From the NCBI GenBank assembly GCA_035906575.1, contig JAMIEW010000076.1:1-26777 (forward strand): 26,777 bases of DNA. Reading direction: 5' to 3'. The first letter of the stretch is position 1, and every line of letters starts with the position of its first letter. This DNA comes from HK-STAS-PATE-2 sp035906575. Its GTDB lineage: Bacteria; Patescibacteriota; Patescibacteriia; 2-12-FULL-60-25. The notes beneath the pieces are model-generated. The model saw only the letters and a program-made list of their open reading frames with translations, ran no database searches and was not told the DNA's origin. The position numbers and the translations under genes are program-made. Shown one piece after another: positions 7,625 through 15,701 of the stretch.

Positions 7625-8172
7625 GTATCGATTTGCAAAGCGTCATCGCCCTACAGTCGGCCGTGATGGCAATGCCTGGTGGGGTGTATTTTGCCGCTTT
7701 TTGTGCCCAATGGCTGATGTATGCTTTTATCGGTTTTATTTTGTATTTTGCCGCTGATCGCGGCGGCGCATTAAGAAGAGGGTGCTACGAGGCTTCAGCC
7801 TCTGCCTTGGTGGCATTTAGTATCGTGTATGTCTTCAGTCATTGGTTTGAACGGACGAGACCATTTCGCGCTTTTCCTGATCTGGTGACACCATTGATCA
7901 ATGCTCCGCTTACCGATTTTAGTTTGCCATCAGGACATGCGGCGACATCGTTTGCGTTAGCAGGCTCATTAGCCTTGGTCTATCCGCGTTTTGCGCCGTG
8001 GGTATTTGCCGTGGCATTTATGATCTCGATCGGTCGCGTGATGGTGGGTGTGCACTATCCGAGCGATGTGCTTATTGGGGCTTTGCTTGGAGCCTCAGTA
8101 TCACTAGCCGTCCACTTGTTCGCTTTGCGTTATCGCGGTAAAAAAGAACGCCGACAGACAAAAAACAAATAA
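7621..8172 (+). CDS. PAP2-family membrane phosphatase with an altered first motif
   Basis: 183 residues, starting at the ATG that overlaps the nth stop. It is an integral membrane protein with about five hydrophobic segments. PAP2 enzymes hydrolyse lipid phosphates such as undecaprenyl diphosphate or phosphatidylglycerol phosphate on the outer face of the membrane. Motif 2 (PSGH, 103-106) and motif 3 (GR-x5-H-x3-D: Arg139, His145, Asp149) are intact. Motif 1 is normally K-x6-RP; here the RP is at 80-81, but the Lys position (73) is Ser. With mltG next door, a role in recycling the peptidoglycan lipid carrier is plausible but not shown. Confidence 0.88.
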   Translation: MSIDLQSVIALQSAVMAMPGGVYFAAFCAQWLMYAFIGFILYFAADRGGALRRGCYEASASALVAFSIVYVFSHWFERTRPFRAFPDLVTPLINAPLTDFSLPSGHAATSFALAGSLALVYPRFAPWVFAVAFMISIGRVMVGVHYPSDVLIGALLGASVSLAVHLFALRYRGKKERRQTKNK

Positions 8173-8183
8173 TATCACGCCAT

Positions 8184-9020
8184 ATGATTCGTAAACTTTT
8201 CTTGCTTGCATTGATTCTCTTGCTTATTGGTGCAGGGTATTATGTTTACGATCAAAAAAAACAAGAACAAGAGCGCGCTCGTTTAGCCGCCCTTCAAAAT
8301 AAGCGCGAAGAAGTGTCACTGCGTATTATTGAGGGCTGGACCGTGGATGAAATCACGACCTACCTTGTTGAAAAAGGTGATGTTTCGGCGGCAGATATCA
8401 AAAGCTCTATCGGCGCCTCCGTTGATCGCGCGCCTATGGCCGCTGCATGGCGTGAAAAGTATTCGTTCCTGAAAGATTTACCAAAAAACCGCTCACTCGA
8501 AGGATACCTTTATCCCGATACCTATCGTGTCTGGAAGGACCAGCTGCCAAACACCCTTATCGAAAAACAATTGGCAGAATTTGAAAAAAAGACCAAGGAC
8601 GCCGTCATCGGTACACAGAGCGCACCACTAAAAACCCTTGATGACGTGGTGATTCTCGCGTCGATCGTTGAAGCCGAAGTCACGGCTAATACCGACCGTG
8701 CTATTGTTGCGGGTATCTTTTTGAATCGCCTTCGTATTGGCATGGCACTTCAGACCGATGCCTCGCTCTCATACCTGCACGGTTCAAATCGCGCGCAGGC
8801 AACGGCTGAAGATCTCGCGTCGAGCTCGCTTTATAACACCTATAAACTTCGTGGCTTGCCGCCGGGCCCGGTTGGTAATCCGGGTATTGCCTCCATTCAG
8901 GCCGTTTTGAATCCAACCAAAACTGACTACTTTTATTTTCTGACCGATAAGGCCGGCAAGGTCTACTACGGCAGAACGCTCGAAGAACACGCTGCGAATC
9001 GTGCCAAGGCGGGGATCTAG
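8184..9020 (+). CDS. mltG: Endolytic murein transglycosylase, MltG/YceG family
   Basis: 278 residues, shorter than the E. coli enzyme (340). It cuts nascent glycan strands at the membrane and is thought to end their synthesis. An N-terminal membrane helix (about 4-22) is followed by a LysM-like subdomain and the YceG catalytic domain. The catalytic Glu is in ASIVEAE (Glu163), followed by IFLNRLRIGM, LQTDASLSYLHG and the signature YNTYKLRGLPPGPVGNPG. The start gives a proper inverted signal anchor. A TAATAT (8170-8175) eight bases before the ATG could be a leaderless promoter, though read-through from nth is enough. It follows the PAP2 gene by 11 bases. Confidence 0.94.
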   Translation: MIRKLFLLALILLLIGAGYYVYDQKKQEQERARLAALQNKREEVSLRIIEGWTVDEITTYLVEKGDVSAADIKSSIGASVDRAPMAAAWREKYSFLKDLPKNRSLEGYLYPDTYRVWKDQLPNTLIEKQLAEFEKKTKDAVIGTQSAPLKTLDDVVILASIVEAEVTANTDRAIVAGIFLNRLRIGMALQTDASLSYLHGSNRAQATAEDLASSSLYNTYKLRGLPPGPVGNPGIASIQAVLNPTKTDYFYFLTDKAGKVYYGRTLEEHAANRAKAGI

Positions 9021-9041
9021 CGTTTGTGATAGTGTCTCGCT

Positions 9042-11252
9042 ATGTCATTATTTGTGCAGCCACAATCGGGCCCCATTGATTATGCAAAGGCGCTCAATCA
9101 AGAGCAGCTTGAGGTTGTTTTGCATGGTGATGGGCCATGTCTCGTTTTAGCGGGTGCCGGTTCAGGCAAGACGCGCACCTTAACCTATCGCGTTGCGTAT
9201 TTGATCGAGAAGGGCGTTGCTCCTGATGAGATTTTGCTATTAACGTTTACCAATAAAGCGGCACGCGAGATGACCGAGCGCGTTGAAGGTGTGCTTGGCG
9301 ATCGTGCTCGCGGTATTTGGGGAGGGACCTTTCATTCAGTAGGTTCGCGCTTTTTGCGCATGTACGCTGAATCGATGGGATATAATCGCTCTTTCACCAT
9401 TCTTGATGCTGACGACGCAAAAGATTTGATTAAGGCGGTGATGAAGGATGTAGGGATTGATACCAAGGACAAACGCTTCCCATCAAAGAATGTCGTTTCG
9501 GATGTCATCTCGTATGCGCGCAATACGCAGCAGAATTTTTCTGATGTGCTTGAAGCCAAGCATCCAAATTTTTTGCATTGCGTCAGCAAGATCGAAGAGA
9601 TCGCGGTGCAATATCACCAACGCAAAAAAGACGCCAATGTGATGGATTTTGATGACCTACTCACCAATACCGCCGGACTTTTTGAAGATCTGATTTTAGG
9701 TGAACGTATCAGTAGTCGCTTTAAGTATGTTCTCGTGGATGAGTTTCAAGATACGAATACGGTACAGGCGCGTATCGTTAAAGCGATTGCCCGAGTACAT
9801 GGCAATATCATCGCGGTGGGGGACGATGCACAGTCGATCTACGGCTTTCGTGGCGCTGACGTGCAAAACATCCTCGCCTTCCCAAAGCTCTGGAAGGATG
9901 CAAAGACCTTTAAATTGCTGACAAATTACCGCTCGACGCCGGAGATTTTAGATCTTGCAAACGCTTCGCTTGAACACAATGTTGATCAGTTTCATAAAGA
10001 CCTGACCGCCCTGCGTGAGCATGGTTCAAAGCCTGTACTCGTTTCGTGTTCATCCGCGAGCCAAGAGTCAAAGTTTGTCGCAGATGAGATTTTGAACCAG
10101 CGTCGCCAAGGGACCGCGCTCGCAAACATGGCGGTATTGTTTCGATCAAGTTCGCATTCACAAACGCTTGAGTTTGAATTGATCCGTCGCGATATCCCGT
10201 ACGAATATCGCGGTGGCCAGAAGTTTTTTGATCGCGCACACATTAAAGACGTTCTCTGTTTTTTGCGCGTCATCAATAATCCAAAAGATGAAATCGCCTG
10301 GCTGCGTATTTTAGGTCTGCAAGTTGGTATTGGTGCAACAACGGCTTCAGAGCTCGTCCATCAATTAAAGACCTTTGATACCATCACCGATGCTTTATTG
10401 CCCGGCGCTCCTTTGCGCGTGCCATCTCGCGGCAAAGTCGGCTTTACTGATCTCGTAACGATTTTGAACGATGCTCAAGAGCGTGGGCTTTTACCATCAG
10501 TGCTTATTCGCGCGGTGACGAGCTCAACCTATCAAGACCACCTTGAACGAGAATATCCAAACTATCGCGAACGTCTTGAGGATCTCGAGCAATTAGCGAG
10601 TTTCGCCGAGAGTTATGAGCAGCTTGATGCGTTTTTGGGCGATATCGCGCTTTACGATGAAGCCGTCACAACGCGTGAACAATCCGCGCGACCAAATGAA
10701 GAACGGATGATTCTGTCCACCATCCATCAAGCCAAAGGGTTAGAGTGGGACACAGTATTCATCATTCACCTCACTGATCAATCGTTCCCAAGTGCTCGCG
10801 CGCTCTCGTCCGAAGAGGGGATCGAAGAAGAGCGCCGTCTCTTTTATGTGGCGGTGACGCGTGCGCGACGTCAATTGTTTTTAACGTATCCGATGACCAC
10901 GGGCTATGACACGCTCTCGTTTTGTCAGCCTTCGACCTTTATCGAAGAAGTCTCGTCAAAACTTTTTGAAAAACGCGAATTACGCGAAGGACGATTTTCT
11001 GCCGGCCCTCGTTCAGCTTCGCGCTTCAATGATTCGAGTGACGATGGTGACGGATTTGCCGAAGATGAAGTGATTCAGCTCGACGGTTTTGGTGAGCGCC
11101 ATCAGTCGTCCCCACAAGCGTGGGGGCAGGGGGTTAGGCGCGCCAAACCGACCAACGAAAAACCAAGCACCGCCACCCTCTGGAAAAAGAAGGATGCAAC
11201 CCCTAAAAACGGCCCTGATAAAACATTCTTACGCTCTATTGAGGATCTTTAA
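9042..11252 (+). CDS. UvrD/PcrA-type superfamily 1 DNA helicase
   Basis: 736 residues, typical for UvrD, Rep or PcrA. It is an ATP-driven 3'-5' helicase for repair and for clearing replication blocks. Seen in order: Q motif (LNQEQLEVV), Walker A AGAGSGKT (37-44), LTFTNKAAREMTERV, FHSVGSRFLR, DFDDLL, Walker B VDEFQDTN, GDDAQSIYGFRGAD, LTNYRST, the 2B-domain YRGGQKFFDRAHIKDVL, STIHQAKGLEW and EEERRLFYVAVTRAR. The C-terminal 130 residues are charged and poorly conserved, as in PcrA, where this tail contacts RNA polymerase. The last residues (DKTFLRSIEDL) could belong to such a tail. PcrA and UvrD cannot be separated here, so no symbol is given. GATAGT (9028-9033) eight bases upstream may be a leaderless promoter. 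Confidence 0.95.
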   Translation: MSLFVQPQSGPIDYAKALNQEQLEVVLHGDGPCLVLAGAGSGKTRTLTYRVAYLIEKGVAPDEILLLTFTNKAAREMTERVEGVLGDRARGIWGGTFHSVGSRFLRMYAESMGYNRSFTILDADDAKDLIKAVMKDVGIDTKDKRFPSKNVVSDVISYARNTQQNFSDVLEAKHPNFLHCVSKIEEIAVQYHQRKKDANVMDFDDLLTNTAGLFEDLILGERISSRFKYVLVDEFQDTNTVQARIVKAIARVHGNIIAVGDDAQSIYGFRGADVQNILAFPKLWKDAKTFKLLTNYRSTPEILDLANASLEHNVDQFHKDLTALREHGSKPVLVSCSSASQESKFVADEILNQRRQGTALANMAVLFRSSSHSQTLEFELIRRDIPYEYRGGQKFFDRAHIKDVLCFLRVINNPKDEIAWLRILGLQVGIGATTASELVHQLKTFDTITDALLPGAPLRVPSRGKVGFTDLVTILNDAQERGLLPSVLIRAVTSSTYQDHLEREYPNYRERLEDLEQLASFAESYEQLDAFLGDIALYDEAVTTREQSARPNEERMILSTIHQAKGLEWDTVFIIHLTDQSFPSARALSSEEGIEEERRLFYVAVTRARRQLFLTYPMTTGYDTLSFCQPSTFIEEVSSKLFEKRELREGRFSAGPRSASRFNDSSDDGDGFAEDEVIQLDGFGERHQSSPQAWGQGVRRAKPTNEKPSTATLWKKKDATPKNGPDKTFLRSIEDL

Positions 11253-11275
11253 CGCCTAGGCTAAGGTCGGGCCAT

Positions 11276-12256
11276 ATGGCCTGGGCACGGGTAAGCGGAC
11301 CTGGAGATTCGGATGCGGTTTGCGACGCGATTGCGGCCGCCATTGCCGAAGAATACCTCCGTCGCGATAGCGGCGCCCTTTTGGATATTCGTGTTTCTGG
11401 CGGGCATGGCGCCCTTTTTGTTACGGGTAATATCTCATCAACGGCAGATTTTGACGTATCAGCCGTGATTCGTCGCGAGCTTGGGCGTATTGATCCATCG
11501 CTTCAAGCCGAGCCCTTTATCTCAATCGAAGCCATGGCCGAGCCTCGCGCTTTTGGCGGCGCCGAACCTTGGACGGCCGTCAGCGTCGCTTCATCGGGGT
11601 CATCGTTGCTTTGGCCGGATGCGCATGCGTTTGCCATTGCGTGCATCCGCGCGCTCGAACAAAAACGCCAACAAGATCCTGATTGGTATTGGCTCACCTC
11701 AGACTATTCAATCGCGGTCGCAGACGATGGTGATAAGCGCCGCCTGCAGGCCAGCGTCATTCACTCAGACGGTGTGACGCCAGATGAAGTCCGTGCGAGG
11801 TTTGCCGGATTACTCTCAAATATTCCTTCGTCCAAACCGCTTGAGGTCGATGTGATTTGTCAGCAAGGCGTGCACAGTCTCATGCGTCGCACAGGTGCTT
11901 CGCGACAACAGCGAGCGATTTCTTTTGTGCGAATGCCAAGCGCTCTTCAGGGGAGTGGGCGAGAGCTCATGCATCCTACAAATTTAGGCCAGTGGTATGC
12001 ACGCGCGATCGCACGCGAATTACTCAAATCACAAAATCTTGAAGCTGTTGCGATTGAACTGGACTGGTTTCCGCTTGAGGCGAAGCCGCGGAGCGTTCGC
12101 GCTATCGACCACGCTGGGCGCAACCTCGCCTCACTGGTAGATCTCGAACGCTGCGACCTCTCGCGCCCGCCCGCAGGATGGAATGAGCCCTCGTTATTGC
12201 TTGCAAGCGAGCAATATGCCCATGCGACAGATAATGTCTTGCCTTGGGAGCGCTAG
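11276..12256 (+). CDS. Degenerate S-adenosylmethionine synthetase-like protein
   Basis: 326 residues; bacterial MetK is about 384. By eye the order of conserved segments follows MetK: GPGDS-x2-VCDAI (about 8-18) where MetK has GHPDK-x2-DQISDA; VTGNISSTADFDVSAVIRREL (about 49-69) for the GEITT..VDI..IVR strand and helix; DAHAFAIACIRALEQKRQ (about 115-132) for SLAHRLVRRLAEVRK; SVIHSDGVTPDEVR for the STQHDPDVSLEEIR strand; and GSGRELMHPTNLGQWYARAIARELL (about 226-250) for SGKDPTKVDRSAAY..RYIAKNI. The active-site residues are mostly lost: the His of GHPDK, the GAGDQG loop, the substrate Lys in RPDAK, the GRK and the KxD of GKDPTKVD. The protein therefore probably keeps the fold but not the activity. 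It follows the helicase by 23 bases. Homology is my reading, not a search result. There is no Shine-Dalgarno. Confidence 0.6.
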   Translation: MAWARVSGPGDSDAVCDAIAAAIAEEYLRRDSGALLDIRVSGGHGALFVTGNISSTADFDVSAVIRRELGRIDPSLQAEPFISIEAMAEPRAFGGAEPWTAVSVASSGSSLLWPDAHAFAIACIRALEQKRQQDPDWYWLTSDYSIAVADDGDKRRLQASVIHSDGVTPDEVRARFAGLLSNIPSSKPLEVDVICQQGVHSLMRRTGASRQQRAISFVRMPSALQGSGRELMHPTNLGQWYARAIARELLKSQNLEAVAIELDWFPLEAKPRSVRAIDHAGRNLASLVDLERCDLSRPPAGWNEPSLLLASEQYAHATDNVLPWER

Positions 12257-12267
12257 CTTTGTATCTT
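12239..12267 (+). promoter_or_regulatory. Candidate promoter of the cyclophilin gene, predicted leaderless
   Basis: TTGCCT (12239-12244), a 17-base spacer and TATCTT (12262-12267), then 8 bases to the ATG at 12276. It lies over the end of the MetK-like gene, so the cyclophilin may be made both from this and from read-through. Confidence 0.5.
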
Positions 12268-12275
12268 GTACGTCT

Positions 12276-13025
12276 ATGAAGCAATCCGCACCTCTCTTAG
12301 CCTCGGCTGCCGCGCTCATCTTGCTTGGCGCCGGCTGCGGCGCCCCAAAAGGCGCTCCAGAAAACACCCTCAACTTGCAATACGGTCAAAACCGTCCAAG
12401 TAATCCAACGAGTACCATGGTTGACCCTTATGCGACCTCGACTGAAACAGCGACGTCCACCGCAACCACGACTTCAACCGTCCCTGGCACCACTTCATCC
12501 ACGGTAACCTCCACCACTCCGACAAAACCTATGACCTACGCTTTTCCTGGCATCCTCTCTAAAGAAGAGTCCACCAAAAAAGTTCGCATTCAAACCACGC
12601 TTGGCGATATCGTTGTGCAAGTTGACCCGACCATGGGTCCTCGCGCGGCATCAAACTTCGTTTACCTCGTAAAAGAAGGGTTCTATAACGGCACCATTTT
12701 TCACCGCGTCATCCCAGGTTTCATGATTCAAGGCGGCGACCCAACGGGTACCGGCATGGGCGGTCCTGGCTACAAGTTCGATAACGATCCTGTAAACGAA
12801 TCCACCTACAAAAAAGGCTTCATCGCCATGGCGAATGCCGGCCGCAATACCAATGGCTCCCAATTCTTTTTAATGGTGGCAGACTACCCACTCCCACCTG
12901 ACTACTCCATCTTCGGCAAAATCGTTACGGGCCAAGACGTCGCAGACAAAATCGCCGCTGTTGCGCGCAATTCATCTGACCGTCCAAACGAAGAAGTGAA
13001 GATGATCTCGGTGACCATCGAATAA
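12276..13025 (+). CDS. Lipoprotein peptidyl-prolyl cis-trans isomerase (cyclophilin)
   Basis: 249 residues. The ATG at 12276 gives a clean lipoprotein signal peptide ending in the lipobox LGAGC (Cys21); earlier in-frame starts would spoil it. A Thr/Ser/Pro-rich spacer (about 30-90) leads to a cyclophilin domain (about 100-249) with FHRVIPGFMIQGGDPTGTG, GYKFDNDP, IAMANAGRNTNGSQFFLM and FGKIVTGQDV. These include the Arg, Phe and Gln residues that line the proline pocket. It should act outside the membrane, helping secreted proteins fold. It ends the nth-to-cyclophilin gene run, followed by a strong terminator. Confidence 0.95.
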   Translation: MKQSAPLLASAAALILLGAGCGAPKGAPENTLNLQYGQNRPSNPTSTMVDPYATSTETATSTATTTSTVPGTTSSTVTSTTPTKPMTYAFPGILSKEESTKKVRIQTTLGDIVVQVDPTMGPRAASNFVYLVKEGFYNGTIFHRVIPGFMIQGGDPTGTGMGGPGYKFDNDPVNESTYKKGFIAMANAGRNTNGSQFFLMVADYPLPPDYSIFGKIVTGQDVADKIAAVARNSSDRPNEEVKMISVTIE

Positions 13026-13031
13026 AAAAAC

Positions 13032-13064
13032 AAAATCCCCCGACGTAACGTCGGGGGATTTTTG
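13032..13064 (+). terminator. Strong intrinsic terminator after the cyclophilin gene
   Basis: A perfect 14-bp stem (13032-13045 against 13049-13062) with a TAA loop and a T-rich 3' side. It is A-rich on the left, so it could act in both directions. The promoter of the next gene starts right after it. Confidence 0.92.
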
Positions 13065-13066
13065 TA

Positions 13067-13075
13067 TGGTAGAAT
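13067..13075 (+). promoter_or_regulatory. Extended -10 promoter of the ABC exporter gene, predicted leaderless
   Basis: TGG then TAGAAT (13070-13075), seven bases before the ATG at 13083. The expected -35 position falls in the terminator stem and has no match, which fits an extended -10 promoter. The other in-frame ATG (13074) overlaps the -10 itself, so 13083 is preferred. Confidence 0.6.
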
Positions 13076-13082
13076 GTCATCA

Positions 13083-14855
13083 ATGTCGAACGCACAAAGC
13101 GAAGCAAAAACCATCTCCGCGAGTAATCGCGAAGTTTTTGCTTTTATTTGGCAATTATTAAAGAGGCAACCCTTCGGCTGGGGTTTTGCTTGGACAAGCT
13201 CATTCGCGACAAGAGGTTTATGGATTCTTGTTTTGTATTGTTTTAAGGTTGCGATTGATGCAGCGTCAAGCAATGATCCAGACGGATTCTTTTTATGGCT
13301 TGTTTTTTCTTTGCTCGCCTTTCTTGCAAAACAAACGTTTCAGAATATTAGAGGCATATTAACCGATATCACGGGTGATAAGGCGCGATACGCGGCTTCA
13401 AATTTAGCGATGGAGGCATTGGTAAAAAAAGATGCTTCGTTTTACGAAGATCGTTTTTCAGGAACATTATCGCGCTCAGTTTCGTCCATAGGGCATCAAT
13501 TTTCTCAAATAAATGATCAGTGGGCATGGAATATTTTGCCGTTTATTTTTGGCACCTCAATTAGCTTATATGCTATTTGGACAATGAGCCCGGTTGCGGC
13601 TCTCGCCGTTGGCACCTGGTCGCTATTCTATGTGGTCGTCGTATCCTATCTTTATCTCACTGTACGTGAGAAGTATTCAGAAAAAACTGAAGTAGAAGAA
13701 CAAGCCTACTCAGGTATTGTTACGGATACCTTTTCAAATGTCCAAACGGTTTCATTGTTTGGTAACGCGCGGCATGAGTTAGGATCCTATGCGGTTACGG
13801 CGAAAAAATTGCTTTCATCCCGTATAGTTGAGAGTTATGCGTATATTCGCATGGACATCATCTCGAGCTTCATTAGCCTTTCAACATATGCGACGGTTCT
13901 GATCATTCTTTACCACGGATGGAGATCGGGGCAGTTGAGCCCGGGTGATTTGTTCTTTATTCAAGCACAGGCAATTGAGGCACTCGATAGTAGCTGGGGT
14001 TTTGGTGTTGGCATCAGTCGTATCAATCGCATACTTTCTAGCCTCGCTCAAACTCTTGGCATGATGAAAGAAGAATCAAAAGTCACGGATAAACCAGGGG
14101 CGAAAGCTCTCAAAGTCAAAGAAGGCGCAATTGCATTCGACGATGTCTCCTTCTCTTATAAATCCGGAAGCAATGCCCTCAAAAAAGCTTCGTTAGAAAT
14201 TGCCGCTGGCAGGGTTTATGCCCTTGTTGGTCATTCAGGTGCCGGCAAATCCACCATCGTTAAAATGCTTTTACGCATGTATGACCCTACGTCGGGTTCA
14301 ATTAAAATCGACGGTCAAGATCTTCGTGATGTATCGCTTGAAAGTCTACGTAAATCGATAGCGTATGTACCTCAGGACCCTGCGCTCTTTCACCGTAGCA
14401 TCGCCGACAATATCCGCTATGCTCGTCCTAAGGCTTCGATGCAAGAAGTCATCGCTGCGGCAAAACAAGCACAATGCCACAGCTTTGTGAGTAAGTTAGA
14501 AAATGGTTATGACACCGTGGTCGGCGAGCGCGGTGCTAAATTGTCCGGAGGCGAACGTCAACGCGTTGCGATTGCTCGTGCGATTTTGAAAGATGCGCCG
14601 ATTCTTCTTTTGGACGAAGCTACCTCAAGCCTCGACTCGGATTCAGAGCACGAAGTCCAAAAAGCCCTTGAAGCCGTCATGAAAAACCGCACGTCCATTA
14701 TCATCGCTCACCGTTTATCAACGATTCGCAAAGCAGATCGTATTCTCGTGATTGAAGGTGGTCGTATTATCGATCAAGGCAATCATGACGAATTACTTGA
14801 TCGCGAAGGGATTTATAAAGGGCTATGGGAGCGCCAAAGTGGCGCCATCATCTAA
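13083..14855 (+). CDS. ABC exporter half-transporter (permease fused to ATPase)
   Basis: 590 residues, the usual size for a type IV ABC half-exporter that works as a dimer. About six membrane helices lie in residues 25-310, with the coupling region DASFYEDRFSGTLSRSV. The ATPase domain has Walker A GHSGAGKST (about 383-391), the Q-loop in AYVPQDPALFHRSI, the signature LSGGERQR (about 487), Walker B ILLLDEATSSLD (about 507) and the switch His in IIAHRLSTI. All catalytic residues are present. The substrate is unknown; lipid, peptide or drug export are all possible. It is preceded by a terminator and its own promoter. Codon use in the first third looks more AT-rich than in neighbours (by eye). 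The C39-like gene follows after 23 bases. Confidence 0.94.
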   Translation: MSNAQSEAKTISASNREVFAFIWQLLKRQPFGWGFAWTSSFATRGLWILVLYCFKVAIDAASSNDPDGFFLWLVFSLLAFLAKQTFQNIRGILTDITGDKARYAASNLAMEALVKKDASFYEDRFSGTLSRSVSSIGHQFSQINDQWAWNILPFIFGTSISLYAIWTMSPVAALAVGTWSLFYVVVVSYLYLTVREKYSEKTEVEEQAYSGIVTDTFSNVQTVSLFGNARHELGSYAVTAKKLLSSRIVESYAYIRMDIISSFISLSTYATVLIILYHGWRSGQLSPGDLFFIQAQAIEALDSSWGFGVGISRINRILSSLAQTLGMMKEESKVTDKPGAKALKVKEGAIAFDDVSFSYKSGSNALKKASLEIAAGRVYALVGHSGAGKSTIVKMLLRMYDPTSGSIKIDGQDLRDVSLESLRKSIAYVPQDPALFHRSIADNIRYARPKASMQEVIAAAKQAQCHSFVSKLENGYDTVVGERGAKLSGGERQRVAIARAILKDAPILLLDEATSSLDSDSEHEVQKALEAVMKNRTSIIIAHRLSTIRKADRILVIEGGRIIDQGNHDELLDREGIYKGLWERQSGAII

Positions 14856-14859
14856 AATT

Positions 14860-14868
14860 TGGTACGTT
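14860..14868 (+). promoter_or_regulatory. Candidate extended -10 promoter at the head of the envelope gene cluster
   Basis: TGG then TACGTT (14863-14868), ten bases before the ATG at 14879. No -35 match. Weak alone, but in line with other genes here. Confidence 0.35.
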
Positions 14869-14878
14869 AGTAGGCGAT

Positions 14879-15697
14879 ATGAAACTCTCTAAAGCGCGCA
14901 TCAAGCAACAGCGTCTCTATGTAGGCGGCATTGCTTTGGCAGTTGTTCTTGCTGCCTTACTTGCAGCTTGGTTTGGGCGCGCGCAGTTGCGTACATGGTA
15001 CGCCGATGCGATGAAGCCTACGTTGCCCGCTGAACAGCCTGTTACAAATACCTCGACAACCGGTTCAGTAACGCCAGTGAATAATGGCCAAACAGCAACG
15101 GGTACCCAGGCGAGCTCAACTAAGCCGAGCGGTTTTCCGAAAGAGTTAAACTTGAGCGTGCCTTTTGTCTTGCAAGCACCACATCAGAATTGGGTACTTC
15201 CGTATGAAGAGGCCTGCGAAGAAGCAACCCTTATCATGGCGGTGAATGCCGGCAAAAAAGCGCTGACGGCAGACCAACAAAAAGCAGAGATTGATGCCTT
15301 GGTCAAAACCGAAATGACCTTGTTCAATGATCATATTCACACCAATGCCTCTGAGACGGCAATGTTGGCTAAAGAGCATTATGGCGTTAAAGAAGCGCGT
15401 GTTATTTCTATTCGTTCAGCCGATGATATTAAGCGTGAACTCGCAGCGGGTCACCCAGTAATGATCCCTGCTAACGGTAAAGCATTAAAAAATCCAAACT
15501 TCAAAAACGGTGGCCCGGTTTACCACATGTTATTGATCAAGGGCTATATGGCAGACGGTCGTTGGATTACTCACGATCCCGGTACGCGAAATGGACGTGA
15601 CTATCTCTATGGCAAAGATCTTTTGTTAAACGCCATCCATGATTGGACGGGTGAAGCAGCCGATGGTGCGCGCGTAGGTCTCGTCGTGGTACCATAG
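14879..15697 (+). CDS. Membrane-anchored C39-like papain-fold cysteine peptidase
   Basis: 272 residues. The ATG at 14879 gives a short basic N-terminus and a membrane helix (about 14-31); the longer frame from 14825 overlaps the exporter gene. A Thr/Ser-rich linker (50-85) leads to a domain like the peptidase_C39_2 family: VPFVLQAPHQNW, catalytic Cys113 in EEACEEATLIMA, His216 in VYHMLLIKGY and Asp233 in THDPG. The active site should be outside the cell membrane. It is not fused to an ABC transporter as in bacteriocin C39 exporters, although an ABC exporter gene lies directly upstream, which is suggestive but not proof of a link. First of eight closely packed genes. Confidence 0.82.
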   Translation: MKLSKARIKQQRLYVGGIALAVVLAALLAAWFGRAQLRTWYADAMKPTLPAEQPVTNTSTTGSVTPVNNGQTATGTQASSTKPSGFPKELNLSVPFVLQAPHQNWVLPYEEACEEATLIMAVNAGKKALTADQQKAEIDALVKTEMTLFNDHIHTNASETAMLAKEHYGVKEARVISIRSADDIKRELAAGHPVMIPANGKALKNPNFKNGGPVYHMLLIKGYMADGRWITHDPGTRNGRDYLYGKDLLLNAIHDWTGEAADGARVGLVVVP

Positions 15698-15701
15698 GTT
15701 C

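Noticed and set aside
9910..10276. Minus-strand ORFs within the helicase gene
   Set aside because: They lie opposite strongly conserved helicase motifs and show no start signals or recognisable domains.
11110..11125. CCCCAC/GTGGGG hairpin in the helicase gene
   Set aside because: It is inside the coding sequence, has no T-run after it, and the gene continues normally.
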